Both the position numbers and the translations under genes were made by a program. Shown piece after piece: positions 49,974 to 59,700 of a DNA stretch of 64,000 nucleotides. The DNA is taken from contig NZ_JANRMI010000001.1 of assembly GCF_029531655.1 (NCBI RefSeq), forward strand, positions 806,001 through 870,000, written 5' to 3'. How positions within the stretch are numbered: the stretch's first letter is position 1; the number at the start of each line of letters is the position of its first letter. Below the pieces are notes generated by a model. That model ran no database searches. It was not told the origin of the DNA and was given only the letters and a program-made list of their open reading frames with translations. The DNA comes from Bdellovibrio svalbardensis. GTDB lineage: Bacteria > Bdellovibrionota > Bdellovibrionia > Bdellovibrionales > Bdellovibrionaceae.

Positions 49974-51995
49974 TTGAAATCACGTATTGTCTTCATCTTT
50001 GTTGGTATCGTCGCTCTGTGGTCCATGCTGATTATGCGTGCTGCTTACTTGCAGTTTTTGCCGAACGATCGTTTGAACGCACTTCAAAACCGTCAGTTTC
50101 AGACGAAAGTGACTTTGCAGGCCCGCCGTGGGGCGATTGTGGATCGCAACGGAAGAGATCTTGCCATGTCCGCGACGGCTTACTCTTTGTATGCGGATCC
50201 GAAGCTTTTGGAAAACCGCAAAGTCGTGGCAAAGAAGATTGCTAAAGTTTTGAATCAGAATCCTGAAGCGGTATTTGCGAAGATCAAAGATGGTTCCCGT
50301 CGTTTTGTGTGGATCCAGCGCATGATTGAGCAAGACAAAGCCGATGAAATTAAATCCTGGGACATTCGCGGACTTTCCTTCGTAGAAGAGTGGCGCCGGG
50401 TTTATCCAAATGAAACTTTGCTGGCGCAAACCCTGGGATTCTTGGGAATCGAAGGACAGGGGCTTGAAGGCCTGGAGTTGGGTTACGATCAGGCTCTTCG
50501 CGGCAATCAGAAAAAAGTGATGGTCAAACGCGATGCGCGCGGACGACCTTTGATCAATGATGGATTGATGTTCACTGAAAATCCCGATGGGAATGAGCTG
50601 CGCCTGACGGTCGACTCCGACCTTCAGTACACTCTTGAAAGTGAGCTCCAGAATGTGGTTTCCACGTTCGAAGCGGATCACGCGGTGGGAGTGGTTCTTG
50701 ATGCGAAAACATCTGCGATTTTGGCGGTGTCTTCTGCTCCTTCATTTGATGTGAACAAAGCAATGACCACAGCGCAAAACTACCGTCGTAATAAGGTCAT
50801 CACCGACAGCTTTGAACCGGGCTCCACGATGAAGACCCTGGTTATCGCATCGGCTCTTCGCAACGGCACAATTCAGCCAAACACCAAGTTCTTCTGCGAA
50901 AATGGAAGTTTCAAAGTTGGTGATAAGATTATTCGTGAAGCAGAAGCGAGAGAAAAATTTGCTGACCTCACCGTCGCTGAGATTCTTGCGGTTTCTTCCA
51001 ATATCGGAACGACAAAGATTTCATTTAAAATGGGTGCGGATCAACTTCGCCAAGGTCTGCTTGATTTCGGCTTGGGACAAAAAATTGGTGTCGACTTCCC
51101 TGGTGAAGCTCGCGGTATGGTGCAAGCCTTGCCTTGGCGTCCACATTTGCTAAGTAATATTTCTTTTGGTCATGGTATCTCGGTGACTCCGTTGCAAATG
51201 GCGAATGCTTACGCAGCGATTGCCAATGGGGGAGTATTGAATACTCCATTCATCGTTCAGGCTGTGCGTGATTCTGAAACAGGGGCCTTGACCGAAACCA
51301 AAGTAAAACCGATCCGCCGCGTTTTGACTCCAGAGCAAGCTGCCCAAATGCGGGCGATGCTGGTGGGGGTGACGACCTTGCCTATCGGAAGCGGTAAGAA
51401 TGCACGTGTTGATGGTTTCATGGTTGCTGGTAAAACAGGAACTGCGCAAAAAGTGAATCCCAATGGACGTGGTTACTTGAAGGGCGCCTATGTTTCAAGT
51501 TTCGCGGGTTTCATTCCGGCAAATGATCCCAAGTTTGTGATTTATGTGGCGGTGGATTCTCCGCGCAAGGCTTATTATGGAGCGACAGTGGCTGCTCCAT
51601 TGTTCTCACGGGTTGCTTCTTATGCGGTTCGTAAAGAAGGTATCGCACCTTTGATGTTGGGTGATGAAAGAACTGTGAATCCTAATACGAAAAAAGCTAT
51701 TGCAGCAGCAAACAAAGCCGCGAAGATCGAGGCGGCGGCCGCAGCCGCTGCCGCAGCGAAAGCGCCTGTTGCAAAGCCAATTATTACTGCTCAAGAGTTG
51801 GATCAGGTCACAGTTGTCAAGACAGGCGAAAGTGTTCCTAACCTGATGAATCTTTCCACGCGCGAAGTACTTCGCAGAGTGAGTGGCCAGGATCTTAAAG
51901 TGAAATTTGTCGGTCAGGGATTGGTTTCGGAAGTGATTCCTTCCACAGGATCCCCGGTTCCTGAAGATAAAAATATCACAGTTATTTTGCGTTAA
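49974..51995 (+). CDS. ftsI: Septal transpeptidase FtsI (PBP3 class) with PASTA domain
   Basis: 673 residues from a TTG start directly behind the ftsL stop, with AAAAGGA upstream. One N-terminal helix anchors a dimerisation domain (RRGAIVDRNGRDLAMSA) and the transpeptidase with SxxK in EPGSTMKTLV, SSN in AVSSNIGTTK, and KTG in VAGKTGTAQK. After an Ala-rich linker (about 575-600) the C-terminus is a PASTA domain (VPNLMNLSTREVLRRVSG to the end), absent from E. coli FtsI. It cross-links septal peptidoglycan. The next cell-wall gene, murE, is 9.2 kb away. Confidence 0.95.
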   Translation: MKSRIVFIFVGIVALWSMLIMRAAYLQFLPNDRLNALQNRQFQTKVTLQARRGAIVDRNGRDLAMSATAYSLYADPKLLENRKVVAKKIAKVLNQNPEAVFAKIKDGSRRFVWIQRMIEQDKADEIKSWDIRGLSFVEEWRRVYPNETLLAQTLGFLGIEGQGLEGLELGYDQALRGNQKKVMVKRDARGRPLINDGLMFTENPDGNELRLTVDSDLQYTLESELQNVVSTFEADHAVGVVLDAKTSAILAVSSAPSFDVNKAMTTAQNYRRNKVITDSFEPGSTMKTLVIASALRNGTIQPNTKFFCENGSFKVGDKIIREAEAREKFADLTVAEILAVSSNIGTTKISFKMGADQLRQGLLDFGLGQKIGVDFPGEARGMVQALPWRPHLLSNISFGHGISVTPLQMANAYAAIANGGVLNTPFIVQAVRDSETGALTETKVKPIRRVLTPEQAAQMRAMLVGVTTLPIGSGKNARVDGFMVAGKTGTAQKVNPNGRGYLKGAYVSSFAGFIPANDPKFVIYVAVDSPRKAYYGATVAAPLFSRVASYAVRKEGIAPLMLGDERTVNPNTKKAIAAANKAAKIEAAAAAAAAAKAPVAKPIITAQELDQVTVVKTGESVPNLMNLSTREVLRRVSGQDLKVKFVGQGLVSEVIPSTGSPVPEDKNITVILR

Positions 51996-52188
51996 TTTAT
52001 ATATCTCAGGGATGTGTCTGGCAGAGGAGTCTAAAATGAAAGACTTCCTTTGCCGCTTGTGAACCCACAGAAGAATTCCTTCAATAGCTTGAAAAACAAC
52101 TGATCTCCCACAAAATAGAATATTCGCTTCGCAGGTCAATTTGACCTTGCCGCGCTCTTCGTTCAGCCTTTTGTAAAGAGGGGGACTT

Positions 52189-53655
52189 ATGGCCTTGGTA
52201 CCAGTGAAGATTGTCCCGGCTATTATTGCATTTCTTGTGACTATGCTCTTCTGGGTTGTTCTCGCACCACCTCAAGGGGTTGATATAAATGCCTGGCGAC
52301 TTTTGGGTATTTTCATTGGGACCATTGTTGCGATCATTGGCAAAGCTCTGCCCATTGGTGGCGCAGCTATCATCGGCATTCTTGTCGTTGGCGTCACACA
52401 AGTCACAAATCCGGGGAATCCAGGAAAAGCCATGGGGGATGCTCTTAGTGGATTTTCAAATACTCTGATATGGCTAATTGGAATAGCTTTCTTCATCTCT
52501 CGTGGGTTTATCAAAACGGGTCTTGGCGCTCGCATCGCATATTACTTTGTAAGACTTTTCGGAAAGCACACGCTGGGTATCAGCTACGGTCTGACATTTG
52601 CGGAAGTTGTTCTTGCGCCCGTTATGCCTAGTAACACCGCTCGCGGAGGTGGAGTTCTGTTTCCTATCAATCGATCCATTTCTGAGTCGATGAGTTCACA
52701 TCCTAGTGAGGACTCACGGCTTAAAATCGGAGCTTTTTTGACTCTGGTTGCATATCAAGTCAATATCATCACCTCCGCCATGTTTGTTACGGCGACGGCT
52801 CCGAATCCCCTCATCACGGCGGGCATCCTGGATGTGGCAAAAATAAATGTTTCTTGGGCGCAATGGGCCCTCAGTGCCTGCGTGCCGGGGATCCTTTCTT
52901 TGCTGTTGATACCTTTGTTCCTTTACTTTGTTTTTCCGCCACAAATCAAATCAACCCCAAATGCGGCGGAACTGGCGAATCAAAAACTTGCAGAAATGGG
53001 CTCGATCAAGCTGGCCGAATGGATCATGATTTTTGTTTTCTTCCTGTTGTTGTTCATTTGGGCGGGAGGCCCCAGTCTTATTTCTGACAGTCCATATTTT
53101 GATATAGATCCAACCGCGGGGGCATTTATAGGGTTGGGTGTTCTTCTGTTTTCAGGAGTGCTTACTTGGGATGATTTGCTGAAAGAAAAAGGTGCCTGGG
53201 ACACGGTGACCTGGTTCTCATCTCTGGTGATGATGGCAACTTTTCTGAATAAGCTCGGAGTCATTGCCTGGTTCGCGCAGTATATCCAAAATCTGGCGAC
53301 TCATTTGGGATTTGGCTGGCTGGAGGCTTCACTATTTTTGGTGCTGGTTTATTTCTTCATTCACTATTTCTTCGCCAGTACGACAGCGCATATCTCTGCA
53401 TTGTTTGCTTCTTTTCTCGCCGTGGGTGTTGGAATGGGAGCACCGCCTTTAATGTTGGGGCTGCTTTTGGGTTTTGCTTCTTCTCTCTGTGCTTCACTCA
53501 CGCACTATGGCACTGGTTCCGCTCCTATTTTGTTTGGCTCTGGCTATGTAACAATGGGCGAGTGGTGGAAGTGGGGGCTGGTCGTCGGCATTCTCAATTT
53601 AATTATTTGGGGAGTGAGTGGCGCTGTTTGGTGGAAAATTTTAGGGTATTGGTAG
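52189..53655 (+). CDS. Dicarboxylate/anion transporter, DASS (SLC13) family
   Basis: 488 residues with about 11-12 membrane helices. Characteristic phrases: MPSNTARGGGVLFPI (first SNT motif of DASS) and ALFASFLAVGVGMGAPP, with HYGTGSAPILFGSGY near the end (second motif region). These carry malate, 2-oxoglutarate, citrate or similar across the inner membrane. Relatives include CitT and plastid 2-oxoglutarate/malate carriers; substrate not determined. It is the first of the genes sitting between ftsI and murE. Confidence 0.9.
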   Translation: MALVPVKIVPAIIAFLVTMLFWVVLAPPQGVDINAWRLLGIFIGTIVAIIGKALPIGGAAIIGILVVGVTQVTNPGNPGKAMGDALSGFSNTLIWLIGIAFFISRGFIKTGLGARIAYYFVRLFGKHTLGISYGLTFAEVVLAPVMPSNTARGGGVLFPINRSISESMSSHPSEDSRLKIGAFLTLVAYQVNIITSAMFVTATAPNPLITAGILDVAKINVSWAQWALSACVPGILSLLLIPLFLYFVFPPQIKSTPNAAELANQKLAEMGSIKLAEWIMIFVFFLLLFIWAGGPSLISDSPYFDIDPTAGAFIGLGVLLFSGVLTWDDLLKEKGAWDTVTWFSSLVMMATFLNKLGVIAWFAQYIQNLATHLGFGWLEASLFLVLVYFFIHYFFASTTAHISALFASFLAVGVGMGAPPLMLGLLLGFASSLCASLTHYGTGSAPILFGSGYVTMGEWWKWGLVVGILNLIIWGVSGAVWWKILGYW

Positions 53656-53909
53656 ACCGCCTTTCACGGCACCTGTAAAATACTTAAGCATCCATTTTTT
53701 GATGAACTCGAATTAAACCGGTTTTTAGCGCTGGCGTGAATGTCGCATCACAAATTACCCGAAACGTCGTTGTCATTGGAATAGAGGGAAGCTAATCCCA
53801 CCAAGTTTGCAACGGTATCCTGTATATACCGCCTGGTTTCATCCTAATTTATTTAACCTTAATAGTTCGTTGAGATCTGTTAATGGCAAAGATTATTCAT
53901 GGAGTTGCT

Positions 53910-54863
53910 ATGTTGAAGGCTTTGGCAATACTGGTGTTAAGTTTCACGGGTTCAATGGCCCTGGCAAATGGGGACATGAACCCAGGCACTCAAGCTTGTG
54001 TCGAGCAATTTCAAGCCCGCGTTCAGAAGAAGATAGAGCTGGGTGTGCCAAGTAAACATTTGCCTCGTCTCTATTTGCCCTCATCCAATCCAAAAAATAC
54101 GGTGGTTATATTTACGCACGGGATTTTTGAATCGCCTTACTTTTTTAAAGGTATTAACAACATCTTCGCCGAACAAGGATTTATTACTTTGAGCGTATTG
54201 CTTCCCGGGCATTGGGAAGGCAATTGGGGCAGCATGAGAAATGTCAGCTATCGGGACTGGATTTCCGAGCTGAACGAAAATGTGCGCATTGCACAGTGCT
54301 TTGGAAATAAGATTATCTTTGCGGGACATTCTTTAGGTGGACTTCTCTCAATGAACGCAGCCTTGCAGCACCCCGATCTCACTGCTGGAGTCATGTTGTG
54401 GACGCCCGCTTTGGCGATGAGGATGTTACCTGCAATTGGTGGTGTTCTCGGCGGGCTTTTGCATATTGATGGCAATATCGTTTATAAGTCGCCTGATTTG
54501 GATGAACAGGCGCTGTATGCACCCAACGCTGCCAAGCAAGTAGGTAAAATGATTTCCCACGTCCGCGATACCTATGGTGGCGGTGCTATGAGTAAAGTCT
54601 ATCCACGCTTGGATACCCCCACCTTTTTGGCTTATGCAGCCCGCGATCCGGCCGTTGATGTGGATGAATTGACTAGAGCTGCGCACCAAATTAGGGGACT
54701 CAAACCGTTGGATGTTATGTTCTTCCCAACCAAAACCGGCGTGTGGCACGGCAATATAGTGAAATCAAAAGTGGATTCCTATAAAAGAAAAAAATTGGAC
54801 TACAACCCCAGATGGAATTCGATGAAAGAGCATATCGAGTTGTTTTTGAGAGAGAACTTTTGA
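53910..54863 (+). CDS. Secreted alpha/beta hydrolase
   Basis: 317 residues from the ATG at 53910, which has GGAG five bases ahead (an ATG at 53883 adds nine). A signal peptide (MLKALAILVLSFTGSMALA) precedes the hydrolase: oxyanion region VVIFTHGIFESPYFF, nucleophile elbow FAGHSLGGLLSM, the acid in YAARDPAVDVDEL, and His in GVWHGN. A lipase- or esterase-type activity in the periplasm or outside is likely; substrate unknown. It stands alone. Confidence 0.85.
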   Translation: MLKALAILVLSFTGSMALANGDMNPGTQACVEQFQARVQKKIELGVPSKHLPRLYLPSSNPKNTVVIFTHGIFESPYFFKGINNIFAEQGFITLSVLLPGHWEGNWGSMRNVSYRDWISELNENVRIAQCFGNKIIFAGHSLGGLLSMNAALQHPDLTAGVMLWTPALAMRMLPAIGGVLGGLLHIDGNIVYKSPDLDEQALYAPNAAKQVGKMISHVRDTYGGGAMSKVYPRLDTPTFLAYAARDPAVDVDELTRAAHQIRGLKPLDVMFFPTKTGVWHGNIVKSKVDSYKRKKLDYNPRWNSMKEHIELFLRENF

Positions 54864-54901
54864 GATTAAAGTTCTCGGGGCCGTCGATGCCGGAAGGAAA
54901 T

Positions 54902-55360
54902 TTACCTCTGAAGTTTATCGGCGTTCAGAATCAGCAAACATCCTAAAAACATCATGATGGCTCCAGTCGCCAGAGGCCACGTTAGTGGCTTTCCCTGCAA
55001 GGTCACATCAATAAGCATTCCTAAAATCAATTGTGTGGCAATTACAATACTGAATGTTAAGGCGGCCCCCAAGTGCATCAATGCCAGGGGTGTTGCCACG
55101 ACAATCACAACTCCACATAATCCAGGGATGATATTTTTCCAGCCCAAATTTTCAAGAGGCTGTGCTCCCAAAGAACCGCTCAAGGGAATAAGGCCTGCTT
55201 TCACTAAGAGCCAAAATAAAGTGCAGGCTGCAAAGAAAACAATTCCATTAATAAACACAGTCGACGTTAAACCCAATGTGGCAGATGCGGCGCGATTGAG
55301 CATGGCCTGAGAAACAATGGTAATGCCGGTCAGAACTGGAAGGATGAGGTACATATTCAT
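54902..55360 (-). CDS. YdcZ/DUF606-family membrane protein
   Basis: 152 residues from the ATG at 55360; the frame continues upstream but the family begins here (LILPVLTGITIVSQAMLNRA). Five membrane helices, with WKNIIPGLCGVVIVVATPLAL and LILGMLIDVTLQGKPLT. Distant relatives of DMT transporters that often work as small pairs; only one half is found here. Transport substrate unknown. It diverges from the papain-like gene. Confidence 0.85.
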   Translation of the reverse strand: MNMYLILPVLTGITIVSQAMLNRAASATLGLTSTVFINGIVFFAACTLFWLLVKAGLIPLSGSLGAQPLENLGWKNIIPGLCGVVIVVATPLALMHLGAALTFSIVIATQLILGMLIDVTLQGKPLTWPLATGAIMMFLGCLLILNADKLQR

Positions 55361-55465
55361 AGGGCGGGACTTTAAAGTAAAAAAGGAAGACGTACAAGCC
55401 GATTGTTTCTCTTGGAAACTTCTCGGAATTTTGAGCTGGGCATGCACATTGCTTTACTTGTCTGT

Positions 55466-56626
55466 ATGATTAAAGAAATCAATTCGACATTGAAAGTTCT
55501 GATTCTCAAGACAATGCTATTGGTTTTTGCCATTTCTGTGTTTCATTTTGAAACACAGGCGGCACAAAAATGCTCTAATGCTTTGTTTGACGCTGTCCCA
55601 ATCGGGGCGCTTCGTCCAGAGTTTGATCACACAGTTCGGTATACCAAAGAGATACCGCAGTCCCGCATAACCAACCAGTGCAACCTGGGAACCTGTCACC
55701 TATATTCTTGGAGCAATCACTTAGAGGCAAACTACCTGCGCCGAACCGGGAAAGAGATTCGTCTTTCTGCTGATTATCTTTCATATATACATTTCTTCGC
55801 GAGCTCAATAGCGGCTTTGTCTCGAACCAATAAAGATGTGAAGTTAAGTCTCGGTGCGAGCTCGATTAAATCATTTGAATTGATAAAACAATATGGCCTG
55901 CGCCCCGAATCCTCCTTTAACATCGGACCGGAATTCAAGGCGGGTGTCCCGAGTGCTCGCGCCAACGCGATGATCGAAAACTATATTGCCAGAGTGCAGC
56001 TGGAACTCTCCAAAATTCAGGATCCGACCAAAAAGCAAAAGGCCTTTGTTCGCAGAGTTCAAGAATTGGATTCGCTGTTTAAAGAAATGTTCGGGGACCT
56101 TCCAAATAATTTTCAAGTGGAGGGCAAGACCTATAATGCCAGAACTTTCACTCAGGAGTTCTTTCCTGAATTAAAAGAGAAAATCGCGGTCTATCAAGTT
56201 CAGCATCGTGCCAAAGAGAAATATCAAAAGGTGCAGGAGACCAACACTCAAGAGGTCTATGATATTGATCGAAGGGCCATGGACGAGCTTATCATTAGCC
56301 AAATTGATCAAGGGAAGAACGTCTATCTTTCTTACGAGCACAAGCATGAGCTCGTGGATAAGCCCACAGGAATTATGTCTATTGAGGCTTTCAATATTCC
56401 GATCAAAATGCTTCCCCTTCCTCTGAATCGTCGCCAGCAGTTCAAGTTGGATGACGGAGGACATGCTGTTCAGATCGTCGGCTATGAGCTGAATCCCTTC
56501 ACAAAAGAACTCGTGAAGGTTAAAATTAAAAATAGCTGGGGTGAAAAAAACGGGGATGCCGGATACTTCCATATGTACAGAGACTATCTGCACACATTTG
56601 TGAAGAGCGTGGTTACACTCCCTTAG
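55466..56626 (+). CDS. Secreted papain-like (C1 family) cysteine protease
   Basis: 386 residues from the ATG at 55466; one at 55514 would still leave a signal peptide (LLVFAISVFHFETQA). The C1 triad is recognisable but unusual: Cys in NQCNLGTCHLYSW (about C77, preceded by the oxyanion Gln), His in DDGGHAVQIVGYE, and Asn in KNSWGEKNGDAGYFHM. A long helical insertion (about 120-290) separates the Cys and His parts. Most papains have CWAF where this has CHLYS. Probably exported and proteolytic; target unknown. Confidence 0.85.
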   Translation: MIKEINSTLKVLILKTMLLVFAISVFHFETQAAQKCSNALFDAVPIGALRPEFDHTVRYTKEIPQSRITNQCNLGTCHLYSWSNHLEANYLRRTGKEIRLSADYLSYIHFFASSIAALSRTNKDVKLSLGASSIKSFELIKQYGLRPESSFNIGPEFKAGVPSARANAMIENYIARVQLELSKIQDPTKKQKAFVRRVQELDSLFKEMFGDLPNNFQVEGKTYNARTFTQEFFPELKEKIAVYQVQHRAKEKYQKVQETNTQEVYDIDRRAMDELIISQIDQGKNVYLSYEHKHELVDKPTGIMSIEAFNIPIKMLPLPLNRRQQFKLDDGGHAVQIVGYELNPFTKELVKVKIKNSWGEKNGDAGYFHMYRDYLHTFVKSVVTLP

Positions 56627-56725
56627 TTCACGAGCGAAAACTCATGTTCTTACGAATCATATGTGAGATAGGCTTAAAATAGTAAGATTGCTTTGTTCCA
56701 TGCAGGGATGAATGAAATAAAAGTA

Positions 56726-56753
56726 TCAAGATGGGGACCCGGCGTGCCGAAAC
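56726..56753 (+). promoter_or_regulatory. Sigma-28-like promoter of the PD40 lipoprotein
   Basis: TCAA (56726-56729), 16-nt spacer, GCCGAAAC (56746-56753), 7 nt to the ATG at 56761. The box has the same position relative to the start codon as those of the fibre genes but a weaker -10. Confidence 0.35.
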
Positions 56754-56760
56754 GTTCTCT

Positions 56761-59700
56761 ATGCATAGGATGCACTTGTACGTCATTTTTCCTATTTTAT
56801 TTTTAATCATGGGTTGCACCATGGATGCCTCTTTTTCTGATTTCAATAGTAAGAACCAACTGTTTTTGAATTTTGATGAAAGTAACGCGAAAGTTTCTGC
56901 GGCAAATTATCGTTCTTATGAAGTGAAAGGCAGCTGTGCCCACATCGATGAAACGGTGACCATCCGTTTGGGGTCATTTCCTGAGCAAACAACTGTATGT
57001 CAGGCTGATGGAACTTTTGCGGTGACCTTCGATCTTGATGGAATTCAGGAAGGCACCATTGACCTCAGTGCTAACCAAGCAGAAACTCAGCCTAAGAAAA
57101 TCTCGTCCGATTTAAAAAACATTGTGGTGGATATCACGCCACCCACTGTGACTGTGGAAACGCCAGACAATGCGGATAACTATTCCCACTCATCTTTGCG
57201 AGCTCGCTATCCTTTGACGGGGACCTGTTCGGATGCTTTCAATCTTGTGAAAGTTTCCAGTTCGCTCTTACAAGATTATTTTGCCGTGTGTTCTGTGAAT
57301 CTTCGCTGGGAGCTCGTTCTGGATCTTTCAAACGAGACGGCACCTTCAATTGACTACTATATTCAGCATTTTGATGGAGCAGGGAATATTTCACTTTCTA
57401 CAAATGTAGCTATCGCTTTTCCGCAATGGCATAAGATCAGTCCTGACATTACTGCGACCGGTGTGGCCTCGATTCGTCTGATCACACAGTATGGCGAAAC
57501 AGGGCGTCTTCTTCTTGCGGCTCCGCTGCGAAATGATGACCTCGTGGATCTGGGAATTCTAAATTACAACAACACCGGTCTAACGCGACTTAATCCTATT
57601 CAGGGGCAATGGGGAGTCGATACGGCTCGTCCGATCATTGCGGTTCCTAAGTACGGTCGTGCCCTGTACACCCATTTTGCCATGAATCGGGCGCAATTGC
57701 GTGAGCTTCATTCAGTCAAAGTCGATGGCACCGATGATAAGGTCCTTATGGGGCCGACGTCCATCAATCCGGTGGGTGGTGTTTCATCTTATATTCTGAC
57801 TCCGAATCAGGAGACGATCATTGCGATGGGTGATAATGAAGCCATTGACAATGAATTTCATCTGTATGCCATTCAAGTGTCCACCGGCACAATTAAAAAG
57901 CTCAGTGGTGATTTTGTGAGTGGCGGAGATGTGCGGGATTATTTGCTAACTCCCGATGGCAGCAAAGTTATTTTCAGAGCCGATAAAGACACGGATGAAG
58001 GAATTGATCTTTACGTCGTGAATATTGATGGCACAGGCCTTCGTCGTTTAGGAACCGCAATGGCGACGAGTAAAAGTGTGCTGTCTGGATACCGCATCAG
58101 TTCTGATAGCAAATGGGTTGTTTACAGAGAAACACAGAGCTTTCTTTCTGGATCCAACGCCGGAAGTTCTGTTGTAAATATTGAAACCGGTGAGCAAATC
58201 AGTTTTGCCACTTCGTCGACGGGCTTTATTGAAGCAGGTCTTTTCAGTCCAAACTCTAAGTATATTGCCTACCGAGTGGATCGTACAACCGCTGGTTGTT
58301 ATGCTCTTGAGGTTTATGATTTGCAACTTCGAACTGAGACGGAAGTGTCGCCTCCCTGTCCGAACGCAAGTACAGATTTATATACATTCACATGGTCTCC
58401 GAATTCCAGTCAGATTGCTTTTGGCATGGCAACCACTGCCAGCATTGCGGATCTTTATGTGAATTCACCCACAGGAGGCAATCTTGTGAAACTGACGGGT
58501 GCGACAGCTTTACGTAACGGCCTCTATCAGGGATTCCGTGATGAAAGTATTCTGTTTAACTCCCAAAGTGACCAGATTGTTTTTCAAGCCGATTTGTCGG
58601 GTGTAGTCAATGCAACGACTGCGGCGATGAAGTTTGATCTTTACAGTGTGAAGGTCGACGGATCTGAGGGGCCGATAAAACTCACCAGTAATGCCAATGC
58701 GGGGGTTGTGAAAGACTATCCGCTAATTGAACTCAGTCCCAGCGGAGATCGCGTGGCTTTTGTGGCTGATTTGGAAGTCGATGCAAAGTATGAGATGTAT
58801 CTCGCGGCTTTGGATGGCAGCTCCATTCGCAAACTCAATCCGGTCATTGCAAATGCACAAGGGGATGTACTGACGGCAGCTCAAACATTCTTTTTCGACT
58901 GGCCTCGAAATCTTGTCGCGATGACCCTGGATCGAACTATCGATCTGGTTTATGAACTTCACTTTGCAGATTTGTCTGCGACAGCAAGTCCGTCCCGACA
59001 TCTACCACTTCCCAATATTCTTTCGGGGGATGTGGCCACGGTTTTGGTTTCGGAAAATAAAACAAAGATTTTGTTCCGAGCCAACCCCAGCGTCGATGGT
59101 GAAATGCATCTTTTTGTCGCGGATGCCGATGGCAGCAATGTGCATCGCGTGACCAAAGACTATCCATCGGGAGGAGGGACGTTACGCAGTTTCATAATCA
59201 CCGCTGATGGGGCAAAGGTGATTTACATCGCAGACCAGGACACCGCGGGTGTTGAAGAACTTTATGTGGTGAATACATCAGGGGGAGCGCCTGTGAAAGT
59301 CAGTGGCGCTATCACAGATCCTGAAGGGGATGTGACTGCTTTTAGTTATAATGAAGCTACGGGCAAAATTTTTTATTCCGGTGATTTTGTAACCGATACG
59401 ATACTGGATATTTATGTTGTTAAAACAGATGGAAGTGCTCATCTGAAGCTCACTCCTGCCTACCCCCATGCTGTGAATATTTTAGGCTGGGAAGTGGCTC
59501 GTGACGGAAGCTTCGTGGGCTTGCGTTGGGATTATAATATCGATGAGAAGTATGAAGTCGCAAAAATCAGTGCGGCGGGGGGAGCTCCCGTAACTCTGAA
59601 TGCCAGTATTTCAAATTCCTTCGATCTGGCGGGATTTCGTCTTTCTCCGAATTCGGCATGGATTTGTTATTGGGGACCGCTGTCAGTTTCGGGCCGTGCG

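Noticed and set aside
52032-52060. Tiny ATG frame after ftsI
   Set aside because: Eight codons only, no Shine-Dalgarno, and no conserved feature in the surrounding 193 bp.
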